From contig JAOARP010000047.1 of the NCBI GenBank assembly GCA_025210525.1, positions 248,001 to 312,000 of the forward strand: DNA of 64,000 nt, written 5' to 3'. This document shows positions 44,168 through 52,219 of this stretch, piece after piece (the first letter of the stretch is position 1; each line of letters starts with the position of its first letter). The DNA is from Marinisporobacter sp. GTDB taxonomy: Bacteria > Bacillota > Clostridia > Peptostreptococcales > Thermotaleaceae. The notes below the pieces were generated by a model. That model was not told the origin of the DNA. It searched no databases and saw nothing but the letters and a program-made list of their open reading frames with translations. Made by a program: the position numbers and the translations under genes.

Positions 44168-44941
44168 TTAATATACCGGAACACAAAATGCAATTTTTTT
44201 ACCTTCTACGGTAATTTCAGTAATATTCACAGGCAATCCATACAATTCACTAAGCAAATCAGACGTAAGAACACCCTTTGCTCCACCAATTAAAACCTCA
44301 TCACAGTTTTTAATAACAACCACCTTATTTGCACACATATAAACATGATCTGGAGAATGCGTAGTCATAACAACTGCAAGTCCACCTTTTGCAAGTTTTT
44401 TTATCTGTTGCAATACACGAATTTGATTGCCAAAATCAAGATTTGAAGTTGGCTCATCCATAATAAGAAATTGAGGTTTTTGTGCAAGTGCACGTGCAAT
44501 AAGCACCATTTGACGTTCCCCACCACTTATTTCAGTATAAATTTTATCTGCTAGATGGCTCATTCCCACAACCTCAAGTGATTCTTCCACAATAGAATAA
44601 TCCTTAGCTCCTGGAGAAGAAAACAATGGAACATGAGCAGTTCTTCCCATAAGAACCACATCTCTTACAGTAAAAGCAAAGGGAGGCGTATGTGCCTGTG
44701 GCACATATCCTATTTTTTTCGCAACCCCTTGTCTTGTCATTTTTTTTATATCCTTACCGTCTAATAAAACCTGTCCTGACAAAAGATCAACATGTCCCAA
44801 TATAGATTTAAACAAAGTAGTTTTTCCCACTCCATTAGGTCCTAAAATACAGATGATTTCCCCAGACTCTACTGTTAAAGAAACATCCTTCACAACAATC
44901 TTCTTACCATAACCACAACCTACACTTTTCAACTCCAACAT
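44168..44941 (-). CDS. ABC transporter ATPase, FecE/BtuD type
   Basis: A 257-residue nucleotide-binding subunit: Walker A GPNGVGKTT (residues 34-42), Q-loop GYVPQAHTPPFAFTV, signature ISGGERQM, Walker B FLIMDEPTSNLD and H-loop TTHSPDH. It pairs with the FecCD permease and the lipoprotein of this locus to import a chelate such as haem, a siderophore or a corrinoid. I chose ATG at 44941, eight bases after AAGGAG, over an in-frame GTG at 44950 that abuts it. It is the last gene of the locus. Confidence 0.93.
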   Translation of the reverse strand: MLELKSVGCGYGKKIVVKDVSLTVESGEIICILGPNGVGKTTLFKSILGHVDLLSGQVLLDGKDIKKMTRQGVAKKIGYVPQAHTPPFAFTVRDVVLMGRTAHVPLFSSPGAKDYSIVEESLEVVGMSHLADKIYTEISGGERQMVLIARALAQKPQFLIMDEPTSNLDFGNQIRVLQQIKKLAKGGLAVVMTTHSPDHVYMCANKVVVIKNCDEVLIGGAKGVLTSDLLSELYGLPVNITEITVEGKKIAFCVPVY

Positions 44942-44946
44942 CAGTT

Positions 44947-45987
44947 TCACTCCTTTCTACCACGCAAAAGCAAACCTATAAATAACGGTGCACCAATAAT
45001 TGCAGTTAGAATTCCTAAAGGAATTTCTACTCTCAATAAATTACGCGATATATTATCTACCAAAAGCAAATACCAACCTCCAACCAAAAAAGATGTAGGT
45101 AGTAAATATTTATAATTAGGACCTACTATAATCCGACTAAAATGTGGAATCACTAAACCTACCCATCCAATTTGTCCACTAATACTCACTACTGACGCAG
45201 TAAGTAGCGTGGAACAAACAATGATCACCATACGATATTTCTGAGTATCCATCCCCAAAGCTGAAGCTTCTTCATCCCCAAATACTAGCACATTCAACCT
45301 CCATCGCAAAAGCAATAATGCTACTGCAGAAATTATTATAGGAGGCAAAACAAATATCAAATCATGCATTGTAGTGGAAGACAGACTGCCCATAAGCCAA
45401 AATGTAATCTCAGGAAGCTTACTATACGGATCAGCCAAATATTTTGTTATGGAAATAAAAGCAGAAAACAAAGCAGAAATAACAATACCGGCAAGTACAA
45501 GTACCAATGTTATATTTTCTCTATGTCCAACTTTTTTTCCAATTAAATAACTCATACCAACTGCTGCCAACCCACAGACAAACGAAAGTAATTGTATGCC
45601 CATAGCAGGCATAGAAAATAAAATACCAATGGCTGCACCAAAACCCGCTCCAGCTGATGCTCCTAAAATATCTGGAGACACCATGGGATTACGGAATACC
45701 CCTTGATATGCTGCTCCAGACATAGCAAGGGATCCTCCTACAATAAGAGCTGTCATAATTCTTGGCATACGTATTTGATTGATAACCGATATTGTTGTTG
45801 ATGAAAATTCGATTTCATTTCCCAAAAACAATGATTTTAAATAAAAAACATAATCCCAAATAGGTACAGTATAACGCCCTATGAAAAGGGAAGCTACTGC
45901 TGATATAAAAAAAGTAATCATTAAAATAATCAAAATACGCCTATTTCTTTTTACATCTACACTTTGACTAGAAATTTGATTATTCAA
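44947..45987 (-). CDS. ABC transporter permease, FecCD/BtuC family
   Basis: A 346-residue membrane protein with about ten helices. Family signatures include IRMPRIMTALIVGGSLAMSGAAYQGVFRNPMVSPDILGASAGAGFGA (about residues 72-118), GWVGLVIPHFSRIIVGPNYKYLLP and PLGILTAIIGAPLFIGLLLR. It forms the channel for iron-chelate, haem or cobalamin import. The start is TTG at 45987, overlapping the upstream stop as TTGA, with AAGGAG before it. Fusion of this importer to a transglutaminase operon is unusual. Confidence 0.93.
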   Translation of the reverse strand: MNNQISSQSVDVKRNRRILIILMITFFISAVASLFIGRYTVPIWDYVFYLKSLFLGNEIEFSSTTISVINQIRMPRIMTALIVGGSLAMSGAAYQGVFRNPMVSPDILGASAGAGFGAAIGILFSMPAMGIQLLSFVCGLAAVGMSYLIGKKVGHRENITLVLVLAGIVISALFSAFISITKYLADPYSKLPEITFWLMGSLSSTTMHDLIFVLPPIIISAVALLLLRWRLNVLVFGDEEASALGMDTQKYRMVIIVCSTLLTASVVSISGQIGWVGLVIPHFSRIIVGPNYKYLLPTSFLVGGWYLLLVDNISRNLLRVEIPLGILTAIIGAPLFIGLLLRGRKE

Positions 45988-48521
45988 TTCTTTTCTCCTT
46001 CCTTTAGAATTTCTGCATAAATAGGCAACCTGTTAATATATCTCCATTTTAACTTCTTACACGTAGGTAAGCCCTCGTACAGATGTTTTACAGCATTCTC
46101 TAAAAACTTTACTAAAGATTCATATTCAGAAGTACTAATCTCCTTTTGCGAATATGCTGATTTTTGTATAACAGACATTGCCCATAAAAATTTTTCAAAA
46201 GGAAATACAGTCTTTTTTTCCATTTCTTCTGCCCAAGCGAGATCCGATATTTCCCTGTTTTTCAAATATTGTGGTGCAACAAGCTTTAGTACATCCATCA
46301 TATATGTGTACCATGACAAGGTTGATTGATTTCTGCTTTTATTTTGCAATTCTTTGATACGCCGTTTGACTGCACGTTTACTTAGACTCAATGGTAAAAT
46401 AAATAAAATTGACACCAACAATATAGCTATCATGATCATCATCCATAAACAAGATATTCTCCCCGAAACTGTATTTTCTTTTCCTTTACCTAACTGATCA
46501 TCAGCTTTAGCCTCCGTTGATGTGTTTTCTATCTGAGGTATTTCCATAGGAATATCATTTATTTCACTTTCTTCATTCGTTTCATATTCAATAGACTCAC
46601 CACTTGCAGGAGCAACACCTCCTGTATTTACAGAGACAAGCCCCGGGGTTACCTCTACAGGCACCCAGCCAAATCCATCAAGATAGATTTCACACCATGC
46701 ATGAGAATTAGTATCCTTTATATTCATAATATATCGTCCTTCATCAGTCCTTGAAGCACGTGTATAATCTTTTACTGTTACCACATACCCTTCAACATAG
46801 CGGGCAGGAATTCCACTCAAACGAAAAATAACAGTAGCCGCAGAAGCAAAATGTGTACAATAGCCTTTCTGGTTTTCATATAGAAAATAATCCACATAAT
46901 CTTTTTTATTAGGTGTTTCCCCTGGTGTAAGCGTATAAACTGCTCGTTCTGACAAGTTCCCCATAACTGTTTTAATAATTGATTCAATCGTTAAATCTTT
47001 GTTAATGGTAGAAAACTCATCAATCATACGTTTAGATAGATTGTTCGGCAACCGTGTATATGCTTCATGAACAAAATCAGCATATTCCTTTTCTTTGCTT
47101 AAATAATCATCTACTTGCTCTGTGCTTATACTTCCTTTTGCTATACCAAGATTCCCATAAAGCTGTTCTTTAATCTTCTTTCTGTTAAGTAAAAAAAGAT
47201 TATTATCATAATTTAAAACATCATAATACAAGGCAGAATAACTGTTATTCTTACATTGATCCTTTGATATAGTTCCATATTCATTAATATAAAGTTTGTT
47301 GATTGATTCATCGCTCAAATTATATGGAACATATTGATACTGCATTAAAGCTTCATCAGTTTTTGTTACCTTTAGTAGCCTTTTTTCTGCATGGAAAAGC
47401 TTTGAAAGCATAGCATTATCATAATTTATCACCTTTGATGGTAACTTCCCTACTTGTAATTTCTTAGACAGCTTTTCTCCTTCCTTTGAAAGTTTATCAG
47501 GCAATGGTTCCCATCCATTTGAAGTGTAATCACCTCCAACATAGCCCTTTAGATAAATACTCCCTCGTAGTTCATCAGCCTCAACAGTGAGCACTGTTTC
47601 CCCCTTAAATGAAAACTGATCTGTTTCAGAAAATTGTCCCCCTGTAATACCACCTTGTGGGGGTGTTTTTTCTTCATAAGCAAAAGACATTATTTTCTTT
47701 ATTCTTTCTCCTGTTTGACTACGCAGACTAAAATTATTAGTAAATGCTTTATAATCCGTTTGACTAACCAAAAGCCAACACACCATAACAAGAACTCCAA
47801 CAATTCCTACTATAACCAAACTTGAATTTCCTGCCTGTTTTTTCAATGATAAATCACTCCGCACATCAAAACATTGTTTACCTGGTTTAGTAGTAGATTG
47901 ATTTAAAACAAACAATGAAAAACTACCAAGTAACAACAATACAAATGCAACAACAGACGGAAGACAACCCAAAAAAAGTGTTATTTCCAAAATTGGAACT
48001 GTAATAAGCAATAATAAAAATATATTGAACCGATGTATAATCGCATAACTCAATAACAACATCAATGGAAACAACACAGCAACAAAAAATAATGTCATTG
48101 GTATTGTTTCATATGTAGTACCCGCATTTAAAGTCCAAGGTAAAATTTTATCACTACATTCTTCAATAACTTCACTCATCCACCCTATTGTTTGATTAAA
48201 CCCTTCATACAAAGTAGCTCTGAAAAAAGTACATATCAAACAAAACAATACACTCATGCTAGAAACTACTATCCGTGGCTTTTGTATAAACAAAAATATA
48301 GATCCATAAATCAAAGCATACAACACCACAAAACCAGCAACAATCGCCATATTATATGGCAATTTAAATGCAGATGATAAAGTCAATACGATACCAAACC
48401 CATTGAGTAACAATATAATCAACAATTGGGGTGCTACCTGCTTGATTGTTTCATTATTTTGTTTTTCTGGAAAAGAGATCCTTATACCCATAGGTTGCTT
48501 ATAATCTTTGGTATTGCTCAT
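45984..48521 (-). CDS. Membrane-bound transglutaminase-like protein (TgpA/DUF3488 type)
   Basis: An 845-residue membrane protein: about seven N-terminal helices (to residue 265), a large extracytoplasmic part with the transglutaminase core, then a C-terminal helix and cytoplasmic tail. The catalytic triad candidates are the Cys in GYCTHFASAATVIFRLSGIPARYVEGY (about 553), the His in NSHAWCEIYLDGFGWVPVEVTPG (about 605) and the acidic residue that follows. MoxR and DUF58 genes lie directly upstream, as in many genomes. I chose ATG at 48521 (TGATG overlap). It may cross-link or cleave envelope proteins; the substrate is unknown, and the exported proteins of this locus are candidates. Confidence 0.9.
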   Translation of the reverse strand: MSNTKDYKQPMGIRISFPEKQNNETIKQVAPQLLIILLLNGFGIVLTLSSAFKLPYNMAIVAGFVVLYALIYGSIFLFIQKPRIVVSSMSVLFCLICTFFRATLYEGFNQTIGWMSEVIEECSDKILPWTLNAGTTYETIPMTLFFVAVLFPLMLLLSYAIIHRFNIFLLLLITVPILEITLFLGCLPSVVAFVLLLLGSFSLFVLNQSTTKPGKQCFDVRSDLSLKKQAGNSSLVIVGIVGVLVMVCWLLVSQTDYKAFTNNFSLRSQTGERIKKIMSFAYEEKTPPQGGITGGQFSETDQFSFKGETVLTVEADELRGSIYLKGYVGGDYTSNGWEPLPDKLSKEGEKLSKKLQVGKLPSKVINYDNAMLSKLFHAEKRLLKVTKTDEALMQYQYVPYNLSDESINKLYINEYGTISKDQCKNNSYSALYYDVLNYDNNLFLLNRKKIKEQLYGNLGIAKGSISTEQVDDYLSKEKEYADFVHEAYTRLPNNLSKRMIDEFSTINKDLTIESIIKTVMGNLSERAVYTLTPGETPNKKDYVDYFLYENQKGYCTHFASAATVIFRLSGIPARYVEGYVVTVKDYTRASRTDEGRYIMNIKDTNSHAWCEIYLDGFGWVPVEVTPGLVSVNTGGVAPASGESIEYETNEESEINDIPMEIPQIENTSTEAKADDQLGKGKENTVSGRISCLWMMIMIAILLVSILFILPLSLSKRAVKRRIKELQNKSRNQSTLSWYTYMMDVLKLVAPQYLKNREISDLAWAEEMEKKTVFPFEKFLWAMSVIQKSAYSQKEISTSEYESLVKFLENAVKHLYEGLPTCKKLKWRYINRLPIYAEILKEGEKN

Positions 48522-49588
48522 CAAACTACTCTCCTTTCACAATTTAGTGCATTTGGTATGATCCCTGGTTCAAAGTATAAAATATTGCCGCTAGGTTTTT
48601 CTAAAGAATCCCTATGATACAATTTCTTTCCTTTAGATTCTCCTTCATAAAGGGGTATTGAAAACAAATACTGTATTGCTGTGTAAATATCATCCTCACA
48701 ATTAATGTTTATACTGTCTGTATTCTGATCTCTCATATCAAACCATACGATATTGTGGCGTACATAATTTTTCTGTAAATAGTATGATAAAGACAAAGCC
48801 GTTTGTAGCATATTATCTACAGAAGACAGAACATTTTCAGAAAGACTTTTAACATTAAAATCCATAAAAATAGTAAAACAATTACAAATAGGCTGACTGA
48901 ACTCACGCACCATAAGATTTTCCTGCTTTAAGCTCAATTTCCAATGAATTTGCTGTTGTCTATCTCCAGGACGATATTCTCTTATATCAAATACTTCAGA
49001 CGGGTCATTCCCACTTTTATGTAAAGAATAAACATCCTCCACTTCATTCACAATATTCATATTTAAATCAGGCAATGTTTTTTCATCATAAAAATTGGGA
49101 AATACCATTACACTTATCTCCTCTTTGTTACGACCCACCTTTACTTTTTGCTGAAAAAGAGAAAGGGGGTCAAAAATTTTTACCGTGCTTATGCTTACAT
49201 ATAATTCTCCACAATGCTTAGAATTTAAGAAAAACTTCTCCAATTGTGTTTTACCTGCTAAAACAGATGTAACAAACATAATATTATTTCCATAAGGAAG
49301 ATAGTTGTTTGTATAATGAATAGAAATTTGTACATTTGTTATTGGAAAAATACCATTGTTTTTAATTTCTATAGACACGGGCACATCCTCGTCTTTATTG
49401 TAGGAATACCGTTCTCCACTCAACCTTACACTTAAACATTGCCTACAATATAACAAATATAGAAAAAGGAAAACAGGTAAAAGAATCTCTACTATCAATA
49501 ACAAAAAAATATGATAAGCACTATGAATAATCCCCAAGGTTATGGTTAAAAATAGCAAAATTCCGTATCCTAGTTTAACACCCTTCAC
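48521..49588 (-). CDS. DUF58 protein
   Basis: A 355-residue protein with two N-terminal helices (YGILLFLTITLGIIHSAYHIFLLLIVEILLPVFLFLYLLY) and a DUF58 domain containing VFDIREYRPGDRQQQIHWKLSLKQENLMVREF (about residues 200-231), followed by a VWA-like region (FTIFMDFNVKS). DUF58 proteins work with MoxR AAA ATPases in assembly or maturation of complexes. The start is GTG at 49588, overlapping the MoxR stop as GTGA. Confidence 0.9.
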   Translation of the reverse strand: MKGVKLGYGILLFLTITLGIIHSAYHIFLLLIVEILLPVFLFLYLLYCRQCLSVRLSGERYSYNKDEDVPVSIEIKNNGIFPITNVQISIHYTNNYLPYGNNIMFVTSVLAGKTQLEKFFLNSKHCGELYVSISTVKIFDPLSLFQQKVKVGRNKEEISVMVFPNFYDEKTLPDLNMNIVNEVEDVYSLHKSGNDPSEVFDIREYRPGDRQQQIHWKLSLKQENLMVREFSQPICNCFTIFMDFNVKSLSENVLSSVDNMLQTALSLSYYLQKNYVRHNIVWFDMRDQNTDSININCEDDIYTAIQYLFSIPLYEGESKGKKLYHRDSLEKPSGNILYFEPGIIPNALNCERRVV

Positions 49589-50547
49589 TTATTCACCACC
49601 CGCCTGTTTGTCAATTGTACCGGACCTGCCTCGTTCAATATTTCTTTTAAAATATCAGATACATTCGTTTCATTAATTTTTGCCCGAGGTTCTAAGATCA
49701 ATCTGTGATTCGAAACAGGAGAAAATACGAATTGTACATCCTCTGGGATAACAAAGTCACGCCCTTTTAAAAATGCACAAGCACGTGAAATATTCGCTAA
49801 TGATAGAGTTGCTCTCGGACTTAACCCTAGACGAACCATTGAATGCTTTCGAGTAAGGTTTACAAGCTTTACTATATACTCCATTATTTTTTTATCCAAG
49901 AATACCTCTTTTGTTACAGTTTGAAGCTTAATAAGCATTTGTTGATCAATCACACTTTTAATAATAGAAATACCATTGCTCTCTCTACGTTTTTGTAACA
50001 TATTCACTTCATCTTTGATATCAGGATAACCCATTGTAAGTCTGATCATAAAACGGTCAATCTGAGACTCAGGAAGGGGCTGTGTACCAGCAGATCCTAT
50101 AGGATTTTGTGTAGCCATGACAATAAAAGGTTTGGGTACCTCATGTATAACACCATCCACTGTAATTTTTCTCTCTTCCATAACCTCTAAAAGAGCAGCT
50201 TGTGTTTTTGGAGAAGTACGGTTAATTTCATCTGCAAGAAAAACATTACACATAGCGACCCCAGGCTTATATTCAAACTTTCCACTTTTTTTATTGTAAA
50301 CAGAAAATCCAGTAACATCTGCTGGCATTACATCTGGTGTAAACTGCATCCTCTTGCCTTCCAATGACATTGCTTTTGAAAAAGCCAAAGCAAGGGTAGT
50401 TTTTCCAACCCCAGGAACATCTTCAATTAGAATATGTCCTTCTGCTAAAATTGCCATCATCACAAGCTCTATAATGTCATCTTTACCTATAATCGCTTTT
50501 TTAACTTCATTAATGGCATCCTTAAGTAAATTTATATTTTTCATCAT
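49585..50547 (-). CDS. MoxR-family AAA ATPase
   Basis: A 320-residue AAA chaperone: Walker A EDVPGVGKTTLA (about residues 37-48), Walker B FLADEINRTSPKTQAALLEVMEER, sensor 1 PFIVMATQNPIGSAGTQPLPESQIDRF, and the C-terminal lid with LGLSPRATLSL. It is cytoplasmic and acts with the DUF58 protein. It overlaps the LRR protein gene upstream as ATGA, tying the surface gene and the chaperone pair in one translation-coupled unit. Confidence 0.95.
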   Translation of the reverse strand: MMKNINLLKDAINEVKKAIIGKDDIIELVMMAILAEGHILIEDVPGVGKTTLALAFSKAMSLEGKRMQFTPDVMPADVTGFSVYNKKSGKFEYKPGVAMCNVFLADEINRTSPKTQAALLEVMEERKITVDGVIHEVPKPFIVMATQNPIGSAGTQPLPESQIDRFMIRLTMGYPDIKDEVNMLQKRRESNGISIIKSVIDQQMLIKLQTVTKEVFLDKKIMEYIVKLVNLTRKHSMVRLGLSPRATLSLANISRACAFLKGRDFVIPEDVQFVFSPVSNHRLILEPRAKINETNVSDILKEILNEAGPVQLTNRRVVNK

Positions 50548-52214
50548 TTATTCTCCTCATTTCTTTTTTTCTGTTTCCGTGCATGTAATACTAATCCTAT
50601 GATTAATCCCAGTAAAATTACAAGCACTCCAAAAGCTATTATTTTCCGAATACCTAATGTTTCAGGAGAGCCACTACCTGCAATAAGCTTATATGTATAG
50701 GTTCCTAGTTTTTCCTCCAAACCCTCTTGTAAAACTGTACCTGTCACCGTAACAGTATATTGATCACTCTTTTCAAACAAATCACCCTTTAGGCAAAATT
50801 TATCCCCTTTCAGAGTAGAAAAATCTTCTTCATATATTTTTTTGCCACGAGAATCAGTTATTATTACTCTACCCCCATTTCCAAACTGAGATATAAAACG
50901 AGGCGTAGGTTTCAGATAAAAATCTTCTCTCTCATTCATTTCTGATTCCGTATTAAAAACTTGCCCTACAACAACTACAGTATCCAAACTCGTGCATTTC
51001 TTTAAATCCCCAGCAACCCAAACAATAGAATTCCCACTCAAATCTAAATACCGCAGCGCATTGCTTTCCAAAGCAGGAATAACCTGCAAATGATTATTCC
51101 TTAAATCAAGGGTTTGCAAATTCACTAGTTTATTTAAATCAGGTAAGGATATCAAATCATTATCTGATAAATCCACATTTTCCAACATATCCAGCTTTGC
51201 TAATGCATTAACAGACTTTAAATGATTCCCACTAACATCTAAATATGTGAGAGATGGCATCGAAAGACTATTTAATGATTCTAGCTCATTTTCTGACAAA
51301 ACCAAAGATTCTAACCTCGAAAAACATACACGTTCCAACTCTTCTATACTTTTTAATCCAATTGAAGATAAATACAAGCTTTTAATACTATCAAGATCTC
51401 CCTGTGTTATGGTATCTCCCGTTTTTTTTCCAAGAGTTGAAGCAATTGTCTGCGCTATTTTTTCAGTTGGAAACACACTACAAATACTTCCAAGCACCTT
51501 ATCTGCATCATAATGAATCACTTCACCAATACCAAAGCCGCTAAAATCTATAGGCTCTTCATGCAAAACATAATTCCCACCGTAACGCACATCAAAAGTA
51601 ACCATCCCATTTATAATCGTCAGTTCATTAGCTATTTGTACTATATTTGAATCAATCTGGCGTATCTCATCCTTAGCTACAACAGGTGCTGGGCCATGAA
51701 TCACAGTAGAATCATACCCTCCATAGTAAGTAAGATTCAGCTTTGTTTTATCTGGAAACTTATCTCCTACATTTAAGGTCACTTTGACTTTCCCTGGAAA
51801 ATCACGTTTTGTAGCAAATGAAAAAAACATAGCATTGGGATATCCAGGAAGTCCTTTCACAGCTTCTTGATCATAAATGCGAATTCCCAAAAAATACGGA
51901 CCTGAAGCATTAGTCAAAATATCTTGAGCATGAAAAGTATAGCTATAAACCAAATTCCCATCAATTTTTTGACCTTCACGGTATTCATATACTTCTGTTA
52001 CTCCATTATTATGATTATCTATTAGATGCTTCCATGCAACTTTGGAATTTTGATCAATAAGATATCTATATGGATTTTCCTCAGTTCCCAATCCTTCTAT
52101 AGGCGTAGCCACCTCTCCACTTACCTTGATTGTTTGATCCCCTTGCACAGGTATTGCCAATAAAATTATCAAACATATATTCATCACAATACATGTAAGT
52201 ATTTTATTTTTCAC
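50544..52214 (-). CDS. Membrane-anchored surface protein with repeat module and leucine-rich repeats
   Basis: A 556-residue exported protein: signal peptide (residues 1-25), one copy of the locus module (about 40-220: GLGTEENPYRYL, RDFPGKVKVTLNVGDKF, YYGGYDSTVIHG, VRYGGNYVL), a spacer, then about five leucine-rich repeats (LESLVLSENELESL, LTYLDVSGNHLKSV, LENVDLSDNDLISL, LQTLDLRNNHLQVI, LRYLDLSGNSIVWV; about 290-395), a further beta domain, and a C-terminal membrane helix followed by KQKKRNEENK. LRR plus a ligand module recalls the haem-capturing IlsA of Bacillus cereus, but the module here is not clearly NEAT. The start is GTG at 52214. Confidence 0.85.
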   Translation of the reverse strand: MKNKILTCIVMNICLIILLAIPVQGDQTIKVSGEVATPIEGLGTEENPYRYLIDQNSKVAWKHLIDNHNNGVTEVYEYREGQKIDGNLVYSYTFHAQDILTNASGPYFLGIRIYDQEAVKGLPGYPNAMFFSFATKRDFPGKVKVTLNVGDKFPDKTKLNLTYYGGYDSTVIHGPAPVVAKDEIRQIDSNIVQIANELTIINGMVTFDVRYGGNYVLHEEPIDFSGFGIGEVIHYDADKVLGSICSVFPTEKIAQTIASTLGKKTGDTITQGDLDSIKSLYLSSIGLKSIEELERVCFSRLESLVLSENELESLNSLSMPSLTYLDVSGNHLKSVNALAKLDMLENVDLSDNDLISLPDLNKLVNLQTLDLRNNHLQVIPALESNALRYLDLSGNSIVWVAGDLKKCTSLDTVVVVGQVFNTESEMNEREDFYLKPTPRFISQFGNGGRVIITDSRGKKIYEEDFSTLKGDKFCLKGDLFEKSDQYTVTVTGTVLQEGLEEKLGTYTYKLIAGSGSPETLGIRKIIAFGVLVILLGLIIGLVLHARKQKKRNEENK

Positions 52215-52219
52215 AGTAT

